From positions 5,766,001 to 5,830,000 of the forward strand of contig NZ_CP092497.1 of assembly GCF_022479115.1 (NCBI RefSeq): a stretch of DNA of 64,000 bases, in the 5' to 3' direction. The notes below the pieces were generated by a model. That model did not search any database and was not told where the DNA came from. It saw only the letters and a program-made list of their open reading frames with translations. The position numbers and the translations under genes were made by a program. Every line of letters begins with the position of its first letter. Position 1 is the stretch's first letter. Of the stretch, positions 35,028-44,729 are shown piece after piece. This DNA comes from Amycolatopsis sp. EV170708-02-1. Lineage in GTDB: Bacteria; Actinomycetota; Actinomycetes; Mycobacteriales; Pseudonocardiaceae.

Positions 35028-37764
35028 GTGTCTTCAGTGTGGGCGAAGTCCAACCGAGATGAAGTTGGAGCTGTCACGGAATGGCTTCCCTTGCAGCAGC
35101 ATCTGGACGATACGATTTCTGTTGCCCGATTGTTAATTGATCATTGGGTTTCGCCGCAGGTCTCGTCGAGGATCGAGCGTGATTTCGTGGGCGATGGCGC
35201 TGCCTTTCGAGCTGTTGCGTGTTGGCTGGCAGGGTGTCATGACGTCGGGAAGGCCAGTCCTGCGTTCAGCTGTCAGGTGGATGTGCTTGCGGATCGTATG
35301 CGTCAGCACGGTTTTCCGATGCAGCCACGCTTGAGCGAGGATCCAGGCCGACGAGCTGTGAATCACGCCTTGGTGGGCCAGTGGGCAGCGCGTGACTGGC
35401 TGGCCGATGAGGCGGGTTTCGACTTCGCTGGAACCGCGGTGCAGTGGGGTTCGGTGATCGGCAGTCATCATGGCGTGGCTCCGGAGGAATCTCAGCTGGC
35501 TCTCGTTGATAGCTCGTCACACCTCACAGGGTCGGGCGTTTGGGAGCGAGTACGAGCGGAGTTGTTCGCCTGGGTGACCGGCGAGATCGGCGGACTCGAC
35601 GTCCTGAAGAACTACGCAGGCATGAATGTCTCGATGCCGGCGCAGGTACTAATCACCGCCGTTGTCATCGTCGCGGACTGGATCGCGTCGAATTCTGACT
35701 TGTTCCCGCTGGCGCCCATTTCCGAGACTGCATTCCACCCTTCAGCTGCGAGAACCACTACTGCCTGGGGCCAGCTGAATCTTCCGCCTCGATGGGCTGC
35801 CCAGTCCTTTGGCGGCGACGTTGATCAGCTGTTTCGTGCCCGGTTCGGGCCCGTCCACACGGTCGCGCGGCCGGTGCAGGCCGCTGCGGTGATGGCCGCG
35901 GCGGAGCAATCAGTGCCGGGCATGTTGATCGTCGAGGCTCCGATGGGTTCGGGGAAGACCGAGGCTGCGTTGCTGGCTGCGGAGGTCCTGGCCAATCGTT
36001 CGGGGCGAGCGGTGTGTTCTTCGCTTTGCCGACTCAGGCGACGACGGACGCCATGTACGGGCGGGTTCGGGCATGGCTGGACCGGTTTCCGGTAGAGGGC
36101 AAGCACAGCGTGAATCTGGCGCATGGCAAAGCACATCTCAACGACCAGCACGCCGGCCTGGTCCGAAGCGGAAAGTTCAACGATATCGGCGCGGGGGCCG
36201 AGTCGGTGGTGGCACATTGGTGGCTCAGCGGACGGAAGAAGTCGGGCTTGGCGTCGTTCGTTGTCGGGACGATCGATCAGGTGCTTTTCGCGGCGTTGAA
36301 GAGCAGGCACGTGATGCTGCGGCACCTCGGGCTGGCGGGCAAGGTCGTGATCATCGACGAGGTGCACGCCTATGACGTGTACATGTCGCAGTACCTGCAT
36401 CGGGCCTTGCACTGGCTGGGCGCCTACGGGGTTCCCGTCGTGCTGTTGTCGGCGACCTTGCCCGACGAACGACGGGCCGGTCTTCTTGCCGCTTACGACA
36501 GCGGCCGCGACGTTGAGACGGAACAGCAGGATGGGCATCCGGGATACCCCGTCGTATGCGGCTCCGGGGGGTTGACCCCGCGCGCCATCGCTCTGACCGA
36601 CGACGCCACCGACGTGACTCTTGATCATCTAGCCGATGATCTCGACGCACTCGTCGCCTACCTCCGGCTGCATCTGCGGGTGGGCGGATGCGCGGTCGTG
36701 GTCCGCAACACGGTGAGCCGGGTGCAGGAGACCGCCGAGCGATTGATCACCGAGTTCGGTGAGAGCGCTGTGACGATCTCGCATTCGCGTTTCCTGGCGT
36801 GTGACCGCGGCCGGATTGATACAGACCTGGTTCGACGGTTCGGACCGCCGAGTTCGGGCTCTGATCGGCCGGGTTTCCATATCGTTGTGGCCTCGCAGGT
36901 GGTGGAGCAATCCCTGGACGTCGACTTCGATTTGATGGTCAGCGATCTCGCCCCCGCCGATCTGGTCCTGCAGCGGCTGGGGCGGTTGCATCGGCATACT
37001 CGTTCGCGACCCGCAGGCGTGGTGAATCCGCGGTGCGGACTGGTCGGGGTCGAGAGCTGGTCATCCGCTCCGGTGACCGCGGTTCGTGGTTCCCGCCGTG
37101 TCTACGGTGACCACACGCTGCTTCGCTCAGCCGCGTTGCTGGTTGGCCGTGAGTCGCTCCGTCTCCCTGACGACATCGCTCCCCTGGTACAGCAGGCCTA
37201 CGCGGACGATGCCCTCGGGCCGGCTGGATGGCAGCCCGCAATGCGTGCGGCCGCCGAGACGGCACGAGCCAACGCCGATCGCCGGATCCACCGTGCTCAG
37301 GAGTTCCTGCTCGGTGAGGTCGGCGAGTCCGACTCGCTCGTGGGTTGGATGCGGGCGAGCGTCGGCGACGTCCACGAGGACAGCCCGAAAGGCGCGGCTC
37401 AGGTACGGGACGGCGCGGAATCGCTGGAGGTCCTGGTCGTCCAGCAGGATGCCGACGGCGGTCTCCTCACACCCTCATGGATCCCCGGGGCGGCCGGCAA
37501 ATTCCGTTGCTCGAGGCGGTTCCGTTCGGCCTGGCGAAAGTGATCGCGGCGTGCGCGCTGCGGCTACCGGTGGCGTTGAGTCATGGTGGTGTCATCGATG
37601 CCGTCATTGCCGAACTGGAACAGCACCGGTATTCCAGCTTTGAACTGAACCCGTGGCTGAAAGGGCAGTTGGTTCTGCCGCTCGACATCGACCGCCGCGC
37701 CCGCCTGCACGGCTACGCACTGACCTACGACCCGCGGCGAGGGCTGATCCATGAGCGACTCTGA
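35028..37764 (+). pseudogene. cas3: cas3 HD-nuclease/helicase with two frameshifts
   Basis: GTG at 35028 behind CAGGAGGAC. All parts of a Cas3 are readable across three frames: HD domain (HLDDTISVARLL, GCHDVGKASPAF), Walker A MGSGKTEAALLAAE, a frameshift near 36010, then FFALPTQATTDAMY, DEVHAYD box, SATLPDE, VVEQSLDVDFD and QRLGRLHRH. A second frameshift near 37495 precedes the C-terminal IPLLEAVPFG and the stop, which overlaps cse1. As written the gene cannot give one protein. Both breaks sit in short G/C runs, so sequencing error is possible; otherwise interference is lost. Confidence 0.85.
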
Positions 37765-39379
37765 CGGATACAACCTGTTCGACGAACTCTGGCTACCGGC
37801 CCGCGACCTTAACGGAAAAGTGCAGGAGCTGTCGCTCACGGACGTGCTCCGCCGCGCGGACAGCCTCGCCGGCTTGCTTGGTGATGTGCCGACACAGGTG
37901 TTCGCCCTGAACCGCCTGCTCCTGGCCGTGCTGCACCGTGCCCTGGGTGAGCGGCTGAACATCGCCCTATGGAAGGACATGTGGCGAGATCGCGCGTTCC
38001 CCGAAGACGACCTCGAGCGCTACGTGACCGCCCACAGGAACCGGTTCGACCTCTTCCATCCCGTCGTTCCGTTTATGCAGGTCGCCGACCTGCGCACAGC
38101 CAAAGGTGACGTCCCGGAACTGAGCAAGTTCATTGCCGACGTCCCCAACGGCAACCTGTTCTTCTCTGCCCGGATGGACAAGGACTTGACTTTGTCCTAC
38201 GCCGAAGCCGCGCGGTGGCTGGTCCACTGCCACGCGTTCGACCCGTCGGGCATCAAGTCCGGGGCCATCGGCGATCCGCGAATGAAGAACGGCAAGGGCT
38301 ACCCCATCGGCACCGGCTGGTCCGGCTATCTCGGCGGGGTCCTGCCCCACGGCACCACCTTGCTGGAAACCTTGCTGCTCAACCTCATTCCCGGCTCCAA
38401 CCTCGCCGACCTTCCCGCCTGGGAACGAGACCAGGCAGGCCCTCGCTGTGACGACCGCGAACCGACCGGGCCGGTCGACCTGTTCACGTGGCAGAGCCGC
38501 CGGATACGGCTGGCCCGCTCCCAGGGACGGGTGGCCGGGGCGCTCATCTGCAACGGCGACCGCCTCACCCCGCAGAACAGGTTCGGCGCAGAGAGCCACA
38601 CCGCGTGGAGACGCAGCCTCAACCAGGAACGACTACGCAAATCATCGACACCCGTGTACATGCCGCTGGTCCACGATCCTGAACGGGCAGTGTGGCGGGG
38701 ACTACAAGCGTTGCTGCCGATGAGCTCGTCGAGCCCTAGTGCTGACGCGGCATCGCGGCTGGCGCCGGCGGTGCTGGAATGGATCAGCAAACTCACCAAC
38801 GACAGGGTCATCCCGAAGAACTTCCCGCTCCATGTACGCACCATCGGCATGACGTACGGGAACCAGAGTTCCACCACGGCCGACATCGTCGACGATGCGA
38901 TGACCTTGCAAGCAGTTCTCCTCGCACAAGATGCCGACCACCTCAAACAGGCGGCTGTGGCGTGCGCCGCGGCTGCCGAGAACGCGGCAGCAGCCTTGGG
39001 AAAGCTCGCGGCGAATCTGGCCGAAGCCAGTGGCCTCAGAGATCCCAAACCTCAACCGGGTAGCCCGCTGGATGGGCATCGGTCGCGGGCGATCGAATCC
39101 GCGTACGCCGCCCTGGATCCGTTGTTTCGTTCCTGGCTGGCGTCACTAGGGCCGGACACCGCCGCTGTGAGCAGCCAGATCGACTGGCATACGACCGGAC
39201 ACGCCGTGGTAGGCGCGCTGGGCGCCAAGTTGATAAGCGACAGCTCGCCCCAGGCGTGGACGGGCCGCGTCGTCAACAAGAAATGGATGACGAGCAGTCA
39301 CGCCGACATCTGGTTCCGCCGGGACTTGAATGCCGTGTTCCCTCTCGCCGACCGCGATCCCGTGAAGGACAGCGCATGA
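37751..39379 (+). CDS. casA: Cascade large subunit Cse1/Cas8e (CasA)
   Basis: 542 aa. Opens with YNLFDELWLPARDLNGKVQE, the standard N-terminus of Cse1. Middle region LFHPVVPFMQVADLRT and WLVHCHAFDPSGIKSG, then PIGTGWSGYLGGVLPHGTTL and the C-terminal four-helix bundle. Length is normal for Cas8e. It recognises the PAM and recruits Cas3. The start overlaps the end of the cas3 reading frame, as in other type I-E operons. Confidence 0.95.
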   Translation: MSDSDGYNLFDELWLPARDLNGKVQELSLTDVLRRADSLAGLLGDVPTQVFALNRLLLAVLHRALGERLNIALWKDMWRDRAFPEDDLERYVTAHRNRFDLFHPVVPFMQVADLRTAKGDVPELSKFIADVPNGNLFFSARMDKDLTLSYAEAARWLVHCHAFDPSGIKSGAIGDPRMKNGKGYPIGTGWSGYLGGVLPHGTTLLETLLLNLIPGSNLADLPAWERDQAGPRCDDREPTGPVDLFTWQSRRIRLARSQGRVAGALICNGDRLTPQNRFGAESHTAWRRSLNQERLRKSSTPVYMPLVHDPERAVWRGLQALLPMSSSSPSADAASRLAPAVLEWISKLTNDRVIPKNFPLHVRTIGMTYGNQSSTTADIVDDAMTLQAVLLAQDADHLKQAAVACAAAAENAAAALGKLAANLAEASGLRDPKPQPGSPLDGHRSRAIESAYAALDPLFRSWLASLGPDTAAVSSQIDWHTTGHAVVGALGAKLISDSSPQAWTGRVVNKKWMTSSHADIWFRRDLNAVFPLADRDPVKDSA

Positions 39380-39969
39380 CCGAGACCACCGCTCGCCCAG
39401 GTGCCGTAGTCGGTTCCCGGATCAGCGCATTGCAGAAGGGCTACCTGGCCAACCGTTCGGACTCGGTAGCGACCTTGGTCCGGCTTCGGCGTGCTGCCGG
39501 CAAACCGCCCGGCAGCGTGCTCGAGATTCTCGACTACACGACGGCTGAGGAGTTCGTCGTCGGCTGGAGTGCAGATGAGCCGAGCCGGGCCGAGATTGCG
39601 GCGCATCACGCCATGTCACTGTACTCGATCCACCAGCAATCACAACGTACTCCGATGCATGCGCGCGATCGATCGCTGGGCACCGCGATACGCCGTCTCA
39701 TTCCCGCTGACGACTACAAGCCCGATCATGCTGTCGCCCGTCGGTTCGCAATCCTCGGCACCGCCGACGAGCTGTCCGAGCTGATTCACCATCTGCGCGG
39801 GATGGTGCAGCTTCTCCGAGTCGCCGGGATCGCCATCGACTACGGCCGCCTCACCGAAGATCTTCTGACATGGCAGCACAGCGGTGGCCCCGACCGTGTG
39901 CGGTTGCGATGGGGCCGGGACTTCCACGTACCGCCCAAGGCCCGGCCTGCCGACTCCGAACAACTCTGA
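39376..39969 (+). CDS. casB: Cascade small subunit Cse2 (CasB)
   Basis: 197 aa from the ATG at 39376, overlapping the cse1 stop as ATGA. All-helical protein with ALQKGYLANRSDSVATLVRL, HAMSLYSIHQQSQRTPMH, SLGTAIRRL and an Arg-rich C-terminal part (RVRLRWGRDFHVPP). These are the usual Cse2 landmarks. Two copies line the belly of Cascade and stabilise the R-loop. Confidence 0.93.
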   Translation: MTETTARPGAVVGSRISALQKGYLANRSDSVATLVRLRRAAGKPPGSVLEILDYTTAEEFVVGWSADEPSRAEIAAHHAMSLYSIHQQSQRTPMHARDRSLGTAIRRLIPADDYKPDHAVARRFAILGTADELSELIHHLRGMVQLLRVAGIAIDYGRLTEDLLTWQHSGGPDRVRLRWGRDFHVPPKARPADSEQL

Positions 39970-39987
39970 GCAAAGGACATCTCACTC

Positions 39988-41121
39988 ATGCCTCGCACCA
40001 TTATCGACATCCACATCATTCAGACCGTTCCGCCGAGCAACATCAACCGCGACGACACCGGAAGCCCGAAGACCGCCGTCTACGGCGGCACCCGCCGCGC
40101 GAGAGTGTCCAGCCAGGCATGGAAACGCGCCACCCGCGACGCCTTCGACGAACTCCTTGACCGAGATCACCTGGGTGTCCGGACCAAACGTGTGGTCGAG
40201 CTCGTCGGTGACGAGATCACGCACCAGGCTCCCGATCTCGCCGACCGTGGTCCGGAACTGGCCACCGCGGTCCTGACGTCCGCCGGCTTCAAGCTCAAGG
40301 ACGCACGAAACAAGAAGGACGCACCGCAGGAGTCCGAGTTCCTGCTGTTCCTGAGCAATCACCAGGTCACCAACCTGGCCGCACTCGCCATCGACGCCGC
40401 GCGTGACGCCGGTGAAGGCAAGCTGACAATCCCCAAGAACGAGGCCAAGGCCCGCGCCGACAGCGACCATTCAGTCGACGTGTCGCTCTTCGGGCGCATG
40501 GTCGCGAACCTGCCCGACCTCAATGTCGAAGCCGCCGTACAGGTCGCGCACGCGCTCAGCGTCCACGCCGTCACCAACGAATACGACTACTTCACCGCCG
40601 TCGACGACCACAAACGCGCCGACGACGAGGAAGACGCGGGCGCCGGGATGATCGGCACCGTCGAATTCAACTCCTCCACCCTCTACCGCTACGCCGCACT
40701 CGATGTCGATCAGCTCTCCGGGAACCTCGGCGACACCGAGGCCACCCGGCGCGCGGTCGAAGCATTCCTCCGCGCCTTCGTCTCGAGCATGCCGAGCGGA
40801 AAACAGAACACGTTCGCCAACCGCACACTCCCGGACGCGGTACTCGTCGTCGCCCGCGAAACCCAGCCGATCAACCTGGTAGGCGCCTTCGAGGATCCCG
40901 TACGGGAAGGCGAGAAGGGCGGCAGGATCGCCGCCTCCATCTACCGCCTCGCCACCCACGCCACCGAACTGCACGACGCCTTCGACGAGACACCCGTTCA
41001 AGCGTGGACCTTCGGAGCGGGCGAACGAGTCGAGCCCCTGACCGAACTCGGATCACGATCGACCTTCGACACCACCGTGCGCGCCGTCGGTGCCCTCGTG
41101 GCTGAACGGCTGGAATCATGA
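39988..41121 (+). CDS. cas7e: Cascade backbone subunit Cas7e (Cse4/CasC)
   Basis: 377 aa. RAMP-fold backbone protein: N-terminal IDIHIIQTVPPSNINRDDTG, then TRRARVSSQAWKRATRDAF, SVHAVTNEYDYFTAVDD and SSMPSGKQNTFANRTLPDAV. All match Cas7e. Six copies bind the crRNA spacer. Intact, with the stop overlapping cas5e by four bases. Confidence 0.95.
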   Translation: MPRTIIDIHIIQTVPPSNINRDDTGSPKTAVYGGTRRARVSSQAWKRATRDAFDELLDRDHLGVRTKRVVELVGDEITHQAPDLADRGPELATAVLTSAGFKLKDARNKKDAPQESEFLLFLSNHQVTNLAALAIDAARDAGEGKLTIPKNEAKARADSDHSVDVSLFGRMVANLPDLNVEAAVQVAHALSVHAVTNEYDYFTAVDDHKRADDEEDAGAGMIGTVEFNSSTLYRYAALDVDQLSGNLGDTEATRRAVEAFLRAFVSSMPSGKQNTFANRTLPDAVLVVARETQPINLVGAFEDPVREGEKGGRIAASIYRLATHATELHDAFDETPVQAWTFGAGERVEPLTELGSRSTFDTTVRAVGALVAERLES

Positions 41122-41828
41122 CGGCTCTGCTGTTGCGGCTGGCCGCGCCCCTGCAATCATGGGGAACCAGCAGCCGGTTCGTCCGCCGTAACACCGACCG
41201 GGCACCGAGTAGAAGCGGAATCATCGGTCTCTTGGCGGCCGCCAAAGGGATCCGACGCATAGACCCGATCCAGCACCTGCTCGAACTCCGCATCGGCGTC
41301 CGTGTCGAGCAGCCGGGCCAGCTCGAACGGGACTTCCAGACCGCGAGAACCCGCGACGGCTCCGAGTCGATGCCCTTGTCCTACCGGTTCTATCTCGCCG
41401 ACGCGGTCTTCGCCGTCGCGGTCGAAGGTGACCAGTCCACCCTGGACGGGCTCAGCGCCGCCTTGAACCGGCCCGCGTTCCCGTTGTTCCTCGGGCGGCG
41501 GTCCTGCCCGCCTGCCGGCAAGCTCGAACACGGCATCCACGAGGGCGACGTCGAACACGTCCTCCGCACCGTGCCGTGGATGGCATCGCCGCGGATACGC
41601 CAGTGCCACCGCCAGCCTCAGGTTCAGCTGGACACGATCATCGATTGCTCACCAGGTTCCGCTGGCAGCGACGTCGTCCGGGACGACCCGATCAGCTTCG
41701 ACCCCCGCCACCGCCAGTACGGGTGGCACACCGTCGCGCACCGGCCCGTGACCGTCACCAACCCCGACTACCACGTCGACGACCGAGACGTGCATGACCC
41801 GATGGACCTGCTGGGAAGTGTCAGCTGA
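41118..41828 (+). CDS. cas5e: Cascade subunit Cas5e (CasD)
   Basis: 236 aa. Cas5e hallmark LLLRLAAPLQSWGTSSRF at the N-terminus, then PSRSGIIGLLAAAKGI and PLFLGRRSCPPAGKL. It binds the 5' handle of the crRNA. Overlaps cas7e (ATGA) and cas6e (one base), so the backbone genes are translationally coupled. Confidence 0.95.
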   Translation: MTALLLRLAAPLQSWGTSSRFVRRNTDRAPSRSGIIGLLAAAKGIRRIDPIQHLLELRIGVRVEQPGQLERDFQTARTRDGSESMPLSYRFYLADAVFAVAVEGDQSTLDGLSAALNRPAFPLFLGRRSCPPAGKLEHGIHEGDVEHVLRTVPWMASPRIRQCHRQPQVQLDTIIDCSPGSAGSDVVRDDPISFDPRHRQYGWHTVAHRPVTVTNPDYHVDDRDVHDPMDLLGSVS

Positions 41829-42487
41829 TGCACCTCACCCGTTTTCAGATCAACCCCGCACGCCGAGGCGCGCGCGAGCTGCTCGCGTCGCCGCACCGTA
41901 TGCACGGAGCAGTCCTGGCCGCGTTCCCGCCCGACCGACGCGACGCCACCACCGACGGACGCGTGCTCTGGCGCCTCGACCAGCGCGCCCACCAGACCAC
42001 GCTCTACATCGTCAGCCCGCACGAACCCGAACTCACCCACCTCGTCGAGGCCGCGGGATGGGCGGCCGCACCTGGCGACACGCGCCCCTACGCACCGCTG
42101 CTCCACCGCTTGACCGCCGGCGACATGTGGGCGTTCCGCCTAACGGCCAACCCCGTGCGCAGTACCCGCAAAACCGACGACGCGACACGATCCCAACGAT
42201 TCGGCCACGTGACCGTCAAACAGCAGACAACCTGGCTGCTCGACCGAGCCAACGGCCACGGCTTCACCATCCCGGAAGGAACCGGCAAAGAGCCGGACGT
42301 CGCGGTCCACAGCAGACGCACCTGGCGCTTCCAACGGCAGGGAAAAGCCGTCACGCTTGCCACCGCGACGTTCGAAGGCAGACTCGAGATCACCGACCCG
42401 GACGCCTTTCGTCACGCCCTGGCCCACGGCATCGGTCCCGCGAAGGGATACGGCTGCGGCTTGCTCACCATCGCCAGAATGACCTGA
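41828..42487 (+). CDS. cas6e: crRNA endoribonuclease Cas6e (CasE)
   Basis: 219 aa. Begins MHLTRFQINPARRGARELLA and has SPHRMHGAVLAAFP with His26 at the position of the catalytic histidine of Cas6e. The Gly-rich C-terminal loop GIGPAKGYGCGLLTIA is intact. It should cut pre-crRNA at the base of the CCCCGC/GCGGGG hairpin. No frameshift. Confidence 0.94.
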   Translation: MHLTRFQINPARRGARELLASPHRMHGAVLAAFPPDRRDATTDGRVLWRLDQRAHQTTLYIVSPHEPELTHLVEAAGWAAAPGDTRPYAPLLHRLTAGDMWAFRLTANPVRSTRKTDDATRSQRFGHVTVKQQTTWLLDRANGHGFTIPEGTGKEPDVAVHSRRTWRFQRQGKAVTLATATFEGRLEITDPDAFRHALAHGIGPAKGYGCGLLTIARMT

Positions 42488-42489
42488 CG

Positions 42490-43462
42490 ATGCGCGAGAT
42501 CCCCGGCGCGAAACCCGTTCCCCTCTCACAACTCACCCGCGCCCAAGACCGGCTGACGTTCGTGTACCTCGAGCACAGCGTCGTCCACCGCGACGCCAAC
42601 GCCATCACCGCTCGAGACGCCCGCGGCACCGTCCACATCCCCGCCGCCACACTCGGCGCCCCTCCTGCTGGGCCCCGGTACCACCATCAGCCAACAAGCC
42701 ATGATGCTCCTGGCCGAAAGCGGCTCGACAGCTGTCTGGGTCGGCGAACACGGAGTGCGCTACTACGCCCACGGCCGCACCCTCACCAACTCCTCACGCC
42801 TCCTTGAGCAACAAGCGGCGCTCGTGTCCAATCGCACCTCCCGCCTGCGAGTCGCACGACAGATGTACGCGATGAGGTTCCCCGACGACGACACCCACGC
42901 CCTGACCATGCAACAGCTCCGAGGCAAGGAAGGCGCCCGTGTCCGCCGGCTCTACCGGCTCCACGCCGAACGCACCGGCGTCGCATGGCAACGACGCGAC
43001 TACGACACCGACGACTTCGCCAGCGGAACACCCGTCAACCAAGCCCTGTCCGCAGCCAACACCAGCCTCTACGGAGTCATCCACGCCGTCATCGTCGCCC
43101 TCGGCTGCGCACCCGGACTCGGCTTCGTCCACACAGGACACATCAAATCCTTCGTCTACGACATCGCCGATCTCTACAAGGCGGACCTCACCATCCCGAT
43201 CGCCTTCGACATCGCCACCCGCGATGTAGCCGATATCGGCGCCGAAGCACGACGAACCGTCCGCGACCACATGAAGGACGGCGCTTTCCTCGAAACCTGC
43301 GTGCGCGACATCAAAACCTTGCTCACAACCAACGACGACGCGATCGAATACGGACCAGACGCCTTCGACAACCCCGACGTCGTCATGCTCTGGGACTACA
43401 ACGGCCGCAACGTCGCCGGCGGCACAGCATACGGCGACGACATCCCCGAGGAACCCGAATGA
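42490..43462 (+). pseudogene. cas1: cas1e integrase gene with one frameshift
   Basis: ATG at 42490 gives the Cas1e N-terminus (LSQLTRAQDRLTFVYLEHSV, IPAATLGA). One extra C in the run at 42658-42662 then shifts the frame. The rest continues as LLLGPGTTISQQAMMLLAES through SAANTSLYGVIHAVIVAL, GFVHTGHIKSFVYDIADLYK and a normal C-terminus. The catalytic-domain residues (His in FVHTG, DxxD in YDIADLYK) are present. Removing a single C restores a full gene, so a homopolymer sequencing error is plausible; if real, new spacer uptake is blocked. Confidence 0.85.
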
Positions 43463-43809
43463 CCGTCATCGTGGTCACCGCCTGCCCCGTCGGCCTACGC
43501 GGCCACCTCACACGATGGCTCCTCGAAATCTCCCCAGGCGTCTTCGTCGGAAAAGTCACCGCACGTGTCCGAACGCTGATGTGGCAACGCGTCATCGACA
43601 TGGTTAAAACAGGACGCGCCATCATGGTCTACACCGCAGACAACGAACAAGGACTCGCCTTCGAAGTCCACGCACACGACTGGACCCCCGTCGACTTCGA
43701 CGGCATCAACCTCATGCTCCGACCAGCACCACGGCAGAAACCAAGCACCGGCCACCGCAAAACCGGCTGGAGCAACGCCGGCAAACGACGCAGGTACGGA
43801 AGCCGTTAA
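43459..43809 (+). CDS. cas2: Cas2e
   Basis: 116 aa, ATGA overlap with cas1. Typical Cas2e: VIVVTACPVGLRGHLTRWLL, GVFVGKVTARVRTLMWQRV and a basic C-terminal tail (RKTGWSNAGKRRRYGSR). Forms the adaptation complex with Cas1. Intact. A small degenerate CRISPR array begins about 58 bases after its stop. Confidence 0.94.
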   Translation: MTVIVVTACPVGLRGHLTRWLLEISPGVFVGKVTARVRTLMWQRVIDMVKTGRAIMVYTADNEQGLAFEVHAHDWTPVDFDGINLMLRPAPRQKPSTGHRKTGWSNAGKRRRYGSR

Positions 43810-43867
43810 CGCAGCCTCAAAAGCAGACTAACCGTCGTTATGGCACCTAATCTGCAGGTCAGAAAGT

Positions 43868-44079
43868 ACGCTCCCCGCACGAGCGGGGCTGCCCCCGCGA
43901 CCATTGGGCTTCCGCTGTACGTTCCCACGTGCTCCCCGCGCGAGCGGGACTGCCCCCTCGACGGCCTCATGTACTCCGTCGACGGCCACGTACTCCCCGT
44001 GTGAGCGGGGCTGATCCCAAGGTAGCTGCCCTGATGTCCGGTTCCAATCAGTTCTCCCTGCGCGAGCGCGGGGCCCTGA
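43868..44079 (+). CRISPR. Degenerate CRISPR array 2, four repeats
   Basis: Repeats start at 43868, 43929, 43990 and 44051, spaced exactly 61 bp. They are of the CGAG-loop type (GCTCCCCGCGCGAGCGGG), each with different changes, and the last one has lost its 3' half. The shared leader of arrays 1 and 3 is absent here. It looks like the abandoned original array next to cas2. Confidence 0.85.
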
Positions 44080-44258
44080 CGGGTCCGGTTGCAGATCAGC
44101 GTACTCGCGCTGGCGACATTCCAAGTTGCCGCCATTCGGCATCCGACTTGCCCCCAGCACGAACTGCGCATCAGGGCCTCGGCGACGTATCAGCCGCAAC
44201 CCGCCTACGGCGCCATCGCCGAACGCCACAAGCCTCACCGCAGGCCCGGCGGCCGATC

Positions 44259-44387
44259 TCAACGGCTTTCAGCGAAACTCTCGAAAGACGGCTGGTCGGG
44301 ATAGCCGTCCGGAGCGCCCACCACTCGGTCACCAAGCACGTGGACTTCAAAGCGCCGAAGGTCGTAGCCTCCGGCTTCCCACGCCAT
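44259..44387 (-). CDS. Possible 42-aa protein below an SOS box
   Basis: ATG at 44387 with GGAG upstream; it encodes MAWEAGGYDLRRFEVHVLGD and a C-terminal acidic/aromatic part (GYPDQPSFESFAESR). A LexA-type box lies about 109 bases upstream on the same strand. No family recognised; it may be the 5' remnant of an SOS gene. The rest of 44080-44640 shows no other credible gene. Confidence 0.3.
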   Translation of the reverse strand: MAWEAGGYDLRRFEVHVLGDRVVGAPDGYPDQPSFESFAESR

Positions 44388-44495
44388 GTCACTGGTCTCC
44401 ACGCGCGGTGACACGCTCCCTCACCAACCAGCCCAACCCGCCCACCTCCTACCCGCGTCTCACGCTGCGACCTACCCCACTCCACCACGATAATA

Positions 44496-44507
44496 GAACA
44501 CATGTTC
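44496..44507. promoter_or_regulatory. LexA/SOS-type box
   Basis: GAACACATGTTC, flanked to give TAGAACACATGTTCGA. This is a perfect match to the actinobacterial SOS consensus GAAC-N4-GTTC. It lies between arrays 2 and 3. Confidence 0.55.
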
Positions 44508-44639
44508 GAGCCAAGTTCGAGAGGGCAGCCACCGTCACCCCGTGGCACCGACATGCCCAGAGCATGAACTCGTCAAAGGTCACGACTTCGGATTCGCGGT
44601 GCTGTCGCCGGCGCAACTCAAGGAGCCGCTGGGGTCGGA

Positions 44640-44729
44640 CCACCTGATCACAGGATTGTGATCAGACGCGACAGCTACCAAACTAAACAAATTCGCCAGT
44701 ACGATCTTCAAACAGCCAGGTCAAGCAGT
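44640..44729 (+). promoter_or_regulatory. CRISPR leader of array 3 (duplicate of the array 1 leader)
   Basis: Starts CCACCTGATCA and ends CCAGGTCAAGCAGT directly before repeat 1, like 31834-31923, with only scattered substitutions and a one-base indel. This indicates leader duplication and that both arrays can be used for adaptation. Confidence 0.75.

Noticed and set aside
42490..43462. Loss of Cas1 catalytic glutamate (VIHAVIVA where E. coli has VTEAAILA)
   Set aside because: As I recall, a histidine at this place is common in non-enterobacterial Cas1e proteins, so I do not treat it as inactivating.
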